DNA of 12,773 nucleotides from JBOHCT01 sp050699055 (GTDB lineage: Bacteria > Actinomycetota > Actinomycetes > Streptosporangiales > JBOHCT01). The notes beneath the pieces were generated by a model, which was given only the letters and a program-made list of their open reading frames with translations, did not search any database and was not told the origin of the DNA. Made by a program: the position numbers and the translations under genes. Positions 6,480 to 12,773 of this stretch are shown piece after piece. Each line of letters begins with the position of its first letter. Positions within the stretch are counted from its first letter, which is position 1. The stretch lies in NCBI GenBank assembly GCA_050699055.1, contig JBOHCT010000127.1, positions 1-12,773 on the forward strand. Direction: 5' to 3'.

Positions 6480-7688
6480 CCGCGGCGCGGCCCGATGAGG
6501 TCACGGCCGCATCGGTCGCCGGGCCGGCGGACGCGCGGGGTGTCGGCCCGCTCGGGTTCTTCGGGGTCGCGGTCGTCGCCCTCGGCGGGCCGCTCGCGCT
6601 CGCGGCGCTGTACGCGCCTGGCATCGTCGGCGACGCGACCGGCTCGGCCGGGCTGATCACGGTGGCGGGCGGGCTCGCGTTCCTGCTTCCGCTCGGGGTG
6701 TGGCTCCGCTACGCGAGGTACGTCGCCGGCCCTGCCGGCCTGACCGGCTTTGTCGAGCAGGCGGCGGGCCGCCGCGTCGCCCTCGTCCAGGCGACCGTGT
6801 GGACGGTCAGCTACGCCCTGTACCTCCTCTACACCAGCGCTTACGTGGTGTACGACGTGCTGCCGAGCGTGCTGCCTGGGGTCTCGCCCGACCGTCCGCT
6901 GCTCGAGGTGCTACTCCCGGCCTGCGTCGCCGGGGTCGTGCTCATGCCGCGGCGAGCCACCATCGGTGTGGTCGGCGCGCTCGCGGCGGGCCAGCTCGCG
7001 CTTGTCGGGTGGCTCGCGGTGTTGGCGGACGGCCGTGACGCCCCGGTGTCGGCTTTCGGCGCAGCAGCTCCGACCGGCGGGGTCGCCCTCGCGGGCGGCA
7101 ACGTCGCGCTGCTCTACGTGTGCGGCAGCCTGCCGCTGTTCCTCGGCGGGGACGTGGCGCGGCCCGCGCGTACGTTGCGCCGAGGGCTAGCCGCCGCGTA
7201 CGCGGCCGTCGCCGTCGGAGTCGTCGCCGCGGTGTTCCCGCTGGCCGCCAACCCGGCGTTCACCCGTGCGGAGATCCCGGATGCGTCGCTGGCCGCCGCC
7301 TACGCCGGGCGGGGGGGCCGGCGTGGCGGTCGGGCTTGGCGTTGCCGCGAGCATCGTCGGCGTGACGGTGGTCGAGTATCTCGCGGTAACCCGGCTGGCG
7401 CACGCCGTTACCGGCCTGTCGGTTCGGTCGGTCGCCCGGGTGCTCGCGGTCGCCCTGGTCGCGGGCGGCCTGGTCAGCCTCGTCGATCCGGAGCGGTTCT
7501 ACGCCGACCTGCTGCGCCCCTCCCTGGTCGCGCTGTGGGTGTCGCAGCTGATCGTGATCGCCGTGTACCCGCGGTTCGCGCGTCGCCGGGGTCGGCTCCG
7601 GGCGGGGGACGTCGCGCTCGCGGCCGGGGCCGGCGCGCTCATGCTGTTCGGCCTGTACTCCAGCCTGGTGCACCACGTCGTCACCTGA
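6476..7688 (+). pseudogene. APC-superfamily permease with one-base frameshift in a G7 tract
   Basis: An integral membrane protein resembling amino acid/polyamine/organocation permeases. The N-terminal membrane segment reads FFGVAVVALGGPLALAALYA, and about eleven hydrophobic segments can be traced. From ATG 6476 the frame runs through AEIPDASLAAAYAG; the rest (VAVGLGVAASIVGVTVVEYL to LVHHVVT, stop 7686-7688) is one frame over. Removing one G from the seven at 7311-7317 joins the halves into 403 residues, a normal length for a small APC transporter. As written, translation continues in the wrong frame to 7816 with an Arg/Pro-rich tail. The start overlaps the lipoprotein stop. Substrate unknown. 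It may be a phase-variable gene, a pseudogene or a sequence error. The family assignment rests on hydropathy and general resemblance. Confidence 0.65.
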
Positions 7689-7720
7689 CGGTCGGCCGCG
7701 CGGCGACGCCCCGTCTCCGC

Positions 7721-7735
7721 GCCCGGGTACCGGGC
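7721..7735 (+). terminator. Short GC hairpin after the permease gene
   Basis: GCCCGG-GTA-CCGGGC is a 6-bp stem with a 3-nt loop, 33 nt after the permease stop and 115 nt before the MFS start. There is no T tract. It may attenuate or end the lipoprotein-permease transcript. Confidence 0.35.
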
Positions 7736-7850
7736 CGCGTTCGCCCACGCGCGGTACGGCCGAAAAGTCCCCGCCCCCCCTGGCGTGCCACGCATCCGAT
7801 CGTCGTTCCGCCGTGACATCATCACCGTGCAGAGGGGAGAGGAGCCATGA

Positions 7851-9197
7851 ATGTCGCTGGCGGGGACGCGCGCGAACCACTTCCTCGACGACTACCTCGG
7901 CCTGCCCAGGCGGGACCGCAGGTATCTCATCTACCTGATCCTGGTCGCGCTGTTCGGCTGGGCCCTGGCGGCGTACGACTTCAACCTGCTCGTCTTCGCC
8001 CTGCCGACCGTCTCCTCTGACCTCGGACTGTCGGCTACCCAGGCCGGGCTGCTCGTCTTCATTGTGTACGCGGTCCTGTTCGTGATCACCCTGTTCGTCG
8101 GGTACGCGATGGATCAGAAGGGCCGCAAGTGGATGTGGGTGTTCGCGCTGTGCGGCGCGGCGATCTTCACCGGACTCACGTACTTCGTGACCAATTACTG
8201 GCAGTTCGTCGCCGTACGCGCCATCGCCTCTGGCCTGGCCAACTCGGAGCTGGCCATCTCCATCACCCTGGTCAACGAGCAGGTCCCGGCGCGGCGCCGC
8301 GGCCTGCTCTACTCCGCCGTGCAGGGCGGCTGGCCGGTCGGCGTACTCATGGCGGCCGGCGTCTGGCTCGGCCTGCATCAGGCCCTCGGCTGGCATCTGG
8401 TGTTCGTGATCGGCGTCGTCCCGCTGATCTTCGTCATCCTGGCCCGTACGAAGGTGCGGGAGTCCGACCGCTACCTGCACGTCAAAGAGGTCAAAGCGGC
8501 CAAGAAGGCCGGCGACGAGGCTCGGCTACGCCAGCTCCTGCAACGCTACGACGTGGATACCAGCGACGTCGAGCAGGTGACCGTCAAGCAGATCTTCCTC
8601 ACCCCGGGATGGGTACGTACCCAGCTGATCAAGACGTCGATCGTGTGGCTGGCCTACGCGGCGGCCTTCACCGCCACCAACACCTACATCATCTACTGGC
8701 TGACCAACTTCCAGGGCTTCAGCGACAACGACTCGACGCTGATCCTGCTCGTCGCCTCCGCGGGCGGATGGTTCTTCTACGTCCTCGGCGGTTTCCTCGG
8801 CGAGAGCCTCGGGCGTCAGCGCATCCTCATTGTGAGCGCCGCCGTACTCGTCGCGCTCACCGCGCTGTGGCCGTGGCTGTCGAACACCGTGGCCCTGTGG
8901 GTCTGCTACTTCTTCATCTACCAGGTCTCCAACGGCACGTGGTCCGGGTGCGGTTACGCGTACTGGGGGGAGAGCTTCCCCACCCGCGTACGTGGGACCG
9001 CCATCGGATGGCTCGGCGCGATGTTCAGCGGCGGCCTGCTGATCGGCTCGGGTGTGTGGACCGCGCTGATCGGCGCGTTTCCGCCGCTGATCGTCTGGTA
9101 CGCGGTCGCGCTCGGCTTCTCCGTCATCCAGCTGGCGCTCTCCTTCACCCTGCCGCACATCCCGCCGGGGAAGGAGCTTGAGGAGATCTCGATCTGA
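7851..9197 (+). CDS. MFS transporter (sugar/organic-acid proton symporter type)
   Basis: A 448-residue major facilitator protein with an intact frame and twelve likely membrane segments. The first carries an Asp in AYDFNLLVFALP, as in aromatic-acid and sialic-acid symporters. The loop 2-3 motif A is GYAMDQKGRK at 84-93, the loop 4-5 region reads VNEQVPARRRG (141-151), and a related GGFLGESLGRQ occurs in the second half. A long charged central loop (about 200-250, KEVKAAKKAGDEARLRQLL) links the halves. ATG 7851 is chosen because GGAG at 7841-7844 is well spaced; an ATG at 7847 is in another frame. The family is certain; the substrate is not, and the resemblance to the AAHS and NanT-like groups is only suggestive. 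It stands alone between two transcription units. Confidence 0.92.
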   Translation: MSLAGTRANHFLDDYLGLPRRDRRYLIYLILVALFGWALAAYDFNLLVFALPTVSSDLGLSATQAGLLVFIVYAVLFVITLFVGYAMDQKGRKWMWVFALCGAAIFTGLTYFVTNYWQFVAVRAIASGLANSELAISITLVNEQVPARRRGLLYSAVQGGWPVGVLMAAGVWLGLHQALGWHLVFVIGVVPLIFVILARTKVRESDRYLHVKEVKAAKKAGDEARLRQLLQRYDVDTSDVEQVTVKQIFLTPGWVRTQLIKTSIVWLAYAAAFTATNTYIIYWLTNFQGFSDNDSTLILLVASAGGWFFYVLGGFLGESLGRQRILIVSAAVLVALTALWPWLSNTVALWVCYFFIYQVSNGTWSGCGYAYWGESFPTRVRGTAIGWLGAMFSGGLLIGSGVWTALIGAFPPLIVWYAVALGFSVIQLALSFTLPHIPPGKELEEISI

Positions 9198-9251
9198 GCC
9201 GCCGAGTGGACGGGCGGCCGCCGCCGGCCCGGCGTGGCGACCAGCGGCCAT

Positions 9252-9293
9252 CCCAGCCCCAGCCCCAGCTCCAGCCCCAGCCCCAGCTCCAGC
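9252..9293. repeat. Hexanucleotide tandem repeat, seven units
   Basis: CCCAGC repeats with every third or fourth unit changed to TCCAGC, giving the order C C C T C C T (first base of each unit) and a partial 18-base higher period. It lies in non-coding DNA 55 nt after the MFS stop. The minus strand has repeated GGGGCT runs able to form a G-quadruplex. Arrays like this can change copy number by slippage. Confidence 0.85.
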
Positions 9294-9303
9294 CCCGCCA
9301 CCG

Positions 9304-9399
9304 TGATCCGCTTGTGTGGTCGGGGGGCGTGGCTTGCTGTCGTCTCGGACCGCGGGTCGGGATCTTGGTGAGGCGGGGCCGTGCGGCCGGACCTTCACC
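9304..9399 (+). repeat. Intergenic GATCT element, copy E, with 3' hairpin
   Basis: TGATCCG (9304-9310), 5 nt, GTGGTC (9316-9321), a 26-nt loop, then the core GACCGCGGGTCGGGATCT (9348-9365) followed by TGG. The 5' arm pairs with GACCGC with one wobble. A 3' hairpin follows: GGTGA (9367-9371) with TCACC (9395-9399), and an inner GGCCG (9377-9381) with CGGCC (9384-9388). The spacing of box, arm and core matches copy D. Confidence 0.7.
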
Positions 9400-9492
9400 G
9401 GGCTGGGCCGGCGACGCCGCGACGCCGCGACCGCGCGGCGAGATTTCGCGTGGACCTCCTGTACGGTGGACCTTCCGGCTCGCAGGGGAGAG

Positions 9493-10327
9493 GTGCGGCG
9501 GATAAGCGATGGGGAGTGGGGGCTTGCGGCCGTGTTCGCTGAGGTCGCCCGCGGCCTGTTGAGCCTGGACACGGTGGACCAGACCCTGCACGCGATCACC
9601 GACCGGGCGGTGGCCATGGTCGGCGGCTGCGATGAGGCCGGTGTCAGCTTGATCTACGCCGGGGCAGGGTGGACACCCCGGCGGCGACCGGGGAGCTGGC
9701 CGAGACCCTTGATGCCTTGGAGTACCGGCTCGGCGAGGGTCCCTGCCTGGACGCGATCCGGGACCAGCGGGTTCTCCACGTCCCCGACATGGCCGACGAG
9801 CGGCGCTGGCCCCGTTCGCTCCGCGGGCGTTCGCTCCGCGGGCGTTCGCTCTCGGCGCGGCGAGCATGCTCTCGTTTCGCCTGTTCACCCACGAGAACGT
9901 CCTGGGCGCGCTCAACCTGTACGCGCACGACTCCGGCGCCTTCGACGACCGTTCCCACCAGGTGGGGATGATCTTCGCCTCGCACGCGGCCGTGGGACTG
10001 GTCGCCGCCCTCACCGAGGCCAACCTGCGTCAGGCCATCCGGACCCGGCAGACCATCGGGGAGGCCATCGGCATCCTGATGGAGCGTCACAAGTACCCCG
10101 CCGAAGGCGCCTTTGACCGGCTGCGTCGGGCTTCCCAAGAAGGCAACATCAAGCTTCGCGACCTTGCCGCCCGGGTCGTAGAATGGGACCGAGGAGCCTG
10201 CGGCGCTCACCGCCGACTGACCCGCCACACGGCCTTCCACGCCGAACCCGGTCCGAATCAGCTTTCTGCCATGGTTGTGCACGACGGGGAGACTGGCGGT
10301 ACCCTCCCCTCAGAACCACAACGGTGA
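9493..10327 (+). pseudogene. GAF-ANTAR regulator with two frameshifts and a 15-base internal duplication
   Basis: Correcting two one-base deletions gives a protein of about 278 residues. A GAF sensor domain has LAETLDALEYRLGEGPCLDAI, VLHVPDMADERRWP, MLSFRLFTHENVLGALNLYA and ASHAAVGLVAAL. An ANTAR RNA-binding domain follows with RQTIGEAIGILMERHKYP and LRRASQEGNIKLRDLAARVV. ANTAR proteins bind paired hairpins in leader RNA and cause antitermination. The lesions are in the G run near 9660-9664 and near 9812, just before the tandem 15-mer. After the ANTAR domain the frame continues about 40 unrecognised residues to 10327, which may mark a further shift. GTG 9493 is the likeliest start, with AGGGGAGAG immediately upstream and rather close. 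It precedes the GAF-phosphatase gene and its GAF domain resembles that protein's. It may be a pseudogene or error-bearing. Confidence 0.72.
9814..9851 (+). repeat. 15-base tandem duplication inside the GAF domain
   Basis: GTTCGCTCCGCGGGC occurs at 9814-9828 and 9829-9843, with a third partial unit GTTCGCTC at 9844-9851. In the restored frame it duplicates FAPRA in a stretch where related GAF proteins have a single such segment, adding five residues. It sits beside one of the two frameshifts. Confidence 0.85.
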
Positions 10328-10415
10328 AACAGCCCGCCGTTCCGGACGGCGTGCAGTGTTCGCCTCGGGGCTACTTCGGCGAGTCCGCTTTCCGGCGTGC
10401 CCTACTGGAGGAGCG

Positions 10416-11693
10416 TTGGGAGTCACCGAGTGTCCCGCCGGACTACCGACGGGGCCGGTTGAGGCCGCGCCACCGTTGGACGATCTGGGGGATGAGGCCC
10501 TACGGGCCCTGCGGCAGGTGGCCCTGCTGGCCCGTCAGGGTGTTGCCGGCTGCGTCGCCGCGGGGATCAGTCTGCGCCGCGACCAGGGCCTTGTACAGAC
10601 GGTGACCGCCACCGGGGCCGCCGCGCAGGCCGTGGACGACGCACAGTACGTCAGCGGCGACGGGCCGTGTGTGCGCGCGCTGACTACCGGGACGCCGGTG
10701 ACGGTCGGTGATCTGGCCGCCGACGACCGGTGGCCGGCGGTGAGTCGCGCGGCCGCCGCTGCGGGGATCCGCAGCGTGCTGTCGCTGCCGCTGGCACTCG
10801 ACGGGCGGCTCTTCGGCGCTTTGAACCTGTACGCCACCGACGCCGGTGTCTTCCCGGAACAGGCCCGGGAGGCGGGGGAGGCGTTCGCTCGTCAGGCCTC
10901 GGTCACGCTGCGGTACCTGCAGTTGTTCCGCGTGGAGCATGCCGCCAGGGCGGAGGCACGTGCGGCCGCGGAGACCCTGCAGCGCAGCCTGCTGCCCGAT
11001 GTCGTGCCGTTGCCGGGGCTGGCCGCGGCGTCGCGGTATCTGGCCAGCGAGGCCTCCGCGCAGGTCGGCGGGGACTGGTACGACCTGATCCCGTTGCCGG
11101 ACGGTGCCGTCGGCGTGGCCGTGGGGGACGTGATGGGCCACTCACTGGCAGCGGCGGCGGCGATGGGGCAGCTGCGCAGCGTGCTCCGCAGCTACGCGTG
11201 GGAGGGCCACCCCCCCGGGGCGGTGCTCGACCGCCTCGACCGGCTCGTACAGGGCCTGGGCATGGCCCAGACCGCCACCGCCTGCTACGGCCGGCTGCAC
11301 CTGCGGACCGGAAGCGGGCTGCTGCATTACGCCAACGCCGGACACCTGCCGCCGCTGCTGTGCGAGCCCGACGGCACCGCGCGGCTGCTGGACGGCGCCC
11401 GATCCCCGCTGATCGGCGCGCCCCGAGGCGAAGCGGACTTCGTCGACTCCAGGCAGGAGACCGAGGAGGCGCTCGCGGCCGGCGCTACTCTTGTGCTGTA
11501 TACCGACGGCCTGGTCGAGGGCCGCCACCGGCCGCTGGCCGACGGGCTGGAGCAGCTACGGAACGTGGCCGCCGGCCACGAGCCCGAAGACGGCCCGGAT
11601 GCCCTGTGCGACAGGCTGGTCGACGCGCTGATCGGCGGCGGACCCGGTGCAGAGGACGATGTCGCGCTGCTCGCCGTGTACCTCCTGCCCTGA
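10416..11693 (+). CDS. GAF-domain PP2C/SpoIIE phosphatase (RsbU-like)
   Basis: About 425 residues. A GAF sensor at roughly 35-165 has YVSGDGPCVRAL, VGDLAADDRWPAV, SVLSLPLALDGRLFGALNLY and a terminal FARQASVTLRYL. A short helical linker (RAEARAAAETLQRSLLP) leads into a SpoIIE/PP2C-type phosphatase. The metal-binding acidic residues are present in GGDWYD (218-223), GDVMGHS (237-243), YTDGLVE (362-368) and EDDVALL (413-419). It should dephosphorylate a STAS-domain anti-anti-sigma factor in response to a signal bound by GAF, and the STAS gene is immediately downstream. The start is uncertain: TTG 10416 follows GGAGGAG (10407-10413) very closely, and the frame stays open upstream to 10275 without a better start. 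The frame is intact and the catalytic motifs complete. Confidence 0.9.
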   Translation: MGVTECPAGLPTGPVEAAPPLDDLGDEALRALRQVALLARQGVAGCVAAGISLRRDQGLVQTVTATGAAAQAVDDAQYVSGDGPCVRALTTGTPVTVGDLAADDRWPAVSRAAAAAGIRSVLSLPLALDGRLFGALNLYATDAGVFPEQAREAGEAFARQASVTLRYLQLFRVEHAARAEARAAAETLQRSLLPDVVPLPGLAAASRYLASEASAQVGGDWYDLIPLPDGAVGVAVGDVMGHSLAAAAAMGQLRSVLRSYAWEGHPPGAVLDRLDRLVQGLGMAQTATACYGRLHLRTGSGLLHYANAGHLPPLLCEPDGTARLLDGARSPLIGAPRGEADFVDSRQETEEALAAGATLVLYTDGLVEGRHRPLADGLEQLRNVAAGHEPEDGPDALCDRLVDALIGGGPGAEDDVALLAVYLLP

Positions 11694-11713
11694 TTCTGGG
11701 CACAACCATCGGT

Positions 11714-12073
11714 GTGGATCCTGTCGACCCGGTAGCCCTGTCCATCGACGTCGACCGCGACGGCGACCTCGCCGCCCTCACCCCCGCCGGGGCCATTGAC
11801 ATCGCCACCGCCTCGCGGCTGGACGACGCGCTCACCGATGCCATCACCCGCGGCGTCATCCGCCTCGTCATCGACCTGCACCGCGTCGACTTCCTCGACA
11901 GCAGCGGTCTCGGAGTCCTCATCGCCGCCGACCGTCACGTGCGCCACCGCGGCGGGGACGTGCGCCTCGTTACCACCGACGAGAACATCCTCAAGAAGCT
12001 GAAGATCACCGGCCTGGACACCGTGTTCGACGTCTATCCCAGCCTGGGGCAGGCACGTCGCGGTCACCCGTGA
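11714..12073 (+). CDS. STAS-domain anti-sigma factor antagonist (SpoIIAA/RsbV-like)
   Basis: A 119-residue protein that is essentially a single STAS domain: an N-terminal strand LAALTPAGAIDIATASRL, then VIDLHRVDFLDSSGLGVLI with the phosphorylatable Ser in DSSGLG (62-67), then RLVTTDENILKKLKITGLD and VFDVYPSL. In its unphosphorylated form this family binds an anti-sigma kinase and frees a sigma factor. Only 20 nt separate it from the RsbU-like phosphatase stop, so the two are likely one operon and substrate/enzyme partners. GTG 11714 is taken as the start; the Shine-Dalgarno is weak. No RsbW-type kinase or sigma gene is in the window. Confidence 0.92.
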   Translation: MDPVDPVALSIDVDRDGDLAALTPAGAIDIATASRLDDALTDAITRGVIRLVIDLHRVDFLDSSGLGVLIAADRHVRHRGGDVRLVTTDENILKKLKITGLDTVFDVYPSLGQARRGHP

Positions 12074-12138
12074 CCAAGTCGGCCGATTCAGGCGATAAGA
12101 CGCTCGGCCCGGCCCGGCGGGAGCGGCCGGTCGGCGCG

Positions 12139-12234
12139 TGATTCGTGTCTGCGGTCCCGGGACGCGGTCTCCTGCCGCCCCCGACCACGGACCGAGATCT
12201 TGGTCGCCTGAGCACCGCTGAGCGGGCGGGCACC
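12139..12234 (+). repeat. Intergenic GATCT element, copy F
   Basis: TGATTCG (12139-12145), 5 nt, GCGGTC (12151-12156), a 26-nt loop, then the core GACCACGGACCGAGATCT (12183-12200) followed by TGGTC. The last part reads GACCGAGATCTTGGTC (12190-12205), a near-perfect palindrome apart from one G-T pair. A weaker 3' stem is possible: GGT and CGCC (12202-12208) with GGCG and ACC (12225-12234). It lies between the converging STAS and small membrane protein genes. Confidence 0.68.
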
Positions 12235-12351
12235 GGTGGGCGGGCGGCAGCGGTAAGAGGGGAGCGATGAGCGGGCGAGCCGCGGCGAGCGGGTCCGCAC
12301 AGAGCCCCCGCGGCAAGCGGATCCGCGGGCGAGTACGGCCCTCCTCCGCCG

Positions 12352-12543
12352 TCAGCGGCCGAGCTGTTTGCGTCCCAGGCGGCTGAGCCGGTGCTTCTGG
12401 GACGGGTCGAGCATGAGGTAGCCCGCGACCGGCACGCCGATGATCCCGACGATGATCAGTACCGCTATCCACACCGGGAGAACCCACAGCGCGATGATCC
12501 CCGCGCCGGTTCCCGCGATCGCGTACTTCGTCCGTTTTGACAT
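12352..12543 (-). CDS. Small membrane protein, 63 residues, function unknown
   Basis: A short protein with a basic N-terminus (MSKRTKY), two adjacent hydrophobic segments at roughly 8-27 and 28-45 (ALWVLPVWIAVLIIVGIIGV and nearby), and a basic C-terminal tail (QKHRLSRLGRKQLGR). It probably forms a membrane hairpin with cytoplasmic ends. The ATG at 12543-12541 has GGAGG nine nt upstream, which supports a real gene. I recognise no family. It converges with the STAS gene, with GATCT element copy F between them. Confidence 0.72.
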   Translation of the reverse strand: MSKRTKYAIAGTGAGIIALWVLPVWIAVLIIVGIIGVPVAGYLMLDPSQKHRLSRLGRKQLGR

Positions 12544-12633
12544 CGTGCGTGTCCTCCATCAGTGGGGCGCTCGACCCATCACCGTACTCAACAACGTATG
12601 GGGGGCCGGTTAGTTCCCGGGCAGGCTGGCCAC

Positions 12634-12773
12634 TCAGCCGAGCAGCAGGCGCAGCGGCCGGTCGAGGGCGGCGGCGATCCGGTCCGCGCAGAGGCGGAAC
12701 TCCCCGGTCGGCCGGCCGTGCGGGTCGGCGAGGTCGTCGTGGGGGGAGGCCGCGAGCGCGCCCCGCCCGGCGG
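12634..12773 (-). CDS. C-terminal end of a probable low-molecular-weight protein-tyrosine phosphatase
   Basis: The minus strand from the right edge gives a 45-residue C-terminal segment ending at TGA 12636-12634. It contains ADPHGRPTGEFRLCADRIAA followed by ALDRPLRLLLG. The D-P-x-G-x-x-x-x-E/Y-R pattern followed by a helix matches the end of actinobacterial LMW-PTP/arsenate-reductase-like proteins, where the Asp in this DP motif is the catalytic acid. The active-site CX5R loop would be outside the window. The identity is tentative because so little is visible. It is transcribed toward the small membrane protein, leaving a 90-nt gap. Confidence 0.45.
   Translation of the reverse strand, partial: AGRGALAASPHDDLADPHGRPTGEFRLCADRIAAALDRPLRLLLG

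Larger units (their letters stand above)
9198..9492. other. Intergenic region between the MFS and GAF-ANTAR genes
   Basis: These 295 bases hold the hexanucleotide array, GATCT element copy E and its 3' hairpin. An 8-base tandem GACGCCGC is at 9413-9428. The Shine-Dalgarno-like AGGGGAGAG (9484-9492) lies directly before the GAF-ANTAR start. No gene or clear promoter is seen. Confidence 0.6.

Noticed and set aside
6476..7816. Treating the uninterrupted frame to 7816 as the true permease end
   Set aside because: After 7317 it becomes Arg/Pro-rich while the membrane-segment signal continues in the neighbouring frame to 7688.
8526..9617. Minus-strand frame containing a Gly-Ala-rich repeat translated from the hexamer array
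   Set aside because: It is antisense to the intact MFS gene and the repeat is only a translation of CCCAGC units. There is no ribosome binding site or family match.
10275..10415. Upstream extension of the SpoIIE-type phosphatase
   Set aside because: The added 47 residues have no family similarity and overlap the GAF-ANTAR gene's 3' end. The GGAGGAG near 10407 argues for a later start.
12154..12163. GTCCCGGGAC perfect palindrome as an operator
   Set aside because: It lies within the variable loop of element copy F, and short GC palindromes are common in this DNA.
11327..12559. Minus-strand open frame of 410 codons across the STAS and phosphatase genes
   Set aside because: It covers well-supported plus-strand genes with catalytic motifs and has low-complexity composition. 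It also crosses the short membrane gene in another frame.
1..12773. tRNA, rRNA, insertion sequence or known riboswitch
   Set aside because: I found no tRNA-like cloverleaf, transposase motif, terminal inverted repeats around a gene, or recognisable riboswitch core.

Overview
The window looks like chromosome from a high-GC actinomycete. GC content is very high, starts include GTG and TTG, and the gene types are typical of Streptosporangiales or Streptomycetales relatives: an AbiEi/DUF559-type protein, a PF03640 'secreted repeat' lipoprotein, a GAF-ANTAR regulator, a GAF-SpoIIE phosphatase and a STAS anti-anti-sigma factor. Genus cannot be assigned from the sequence alone.

Layout. (1) 1-4131, minus strand: a sugar-type (CUT2/ribose-like) ABC importer operon read in the order binding lipoprotein (4131-3043), double-NBD ATPase (3038-1494), permease (1497-385), then an IclR-family regulator that runs off the left edge (335-1). 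A good promoter and a candidate operator sit just upstream (4145-4210). (2) 4132-4687: a divergent 556-base intergenic stretch with that promoter, three copies of a short repeat and an inverted pair of DnaA-box-like sites. (3) 4688-5575, plus: a frameshifted AbiEi/DUF559-type gene. (4) 5889-7688, plus: a PF03640 lipoprotein translationally coupled (ATGA) to an APC-like permease carrying a one-base frameshift in a G7 tract. (5) 7851-9197, plus: an intact MFS transporter. (6) 9493-12073, plus: a signalling cluster of a frameshifted GAF-ANTAR protein, a GAF-PP2C (RsbU-like) phosphatase and a STAS antagonist. (7) 12352-12773, minus: a 63-residue membrane protein and the C-terminal end of a probable low-molecular-weight phosphatase.

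The ABC operon would import a carbohydrate-like solute under IclR control. The RsbU/STAS pair would feed a partner-switching sigma-factor pathway, but no anti-sigma kinase or sigma factor lies in the window.

The most interesting unexplained signal is a repeated intergenic element. Six copies share the 18-base core GACCRCNNRYCGRGATCT, all on the plus strand and all outside genes. Four of them (at 4365, 5667, 9304 and 12139) share an extended architecture with nearly fixed spacing: a TGATYCG-like box, 5 nt, a GYGGTC-like arm, 26-27 nt, the GACCRC arm, then the RYCGRGATCT block, usually followed by a sequence-variable GC-rich hairpin. This could be a structured RNA or a REP/MITE-like dispersed repeat, and I do not recognise it as a named family. 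A second notable feature is the run of six apparent single-base frameshifts in three genes between 4.9 and 9.9 kb, two of them in 7-base homopolymers. These may be assembly errors, decay or phase variation.
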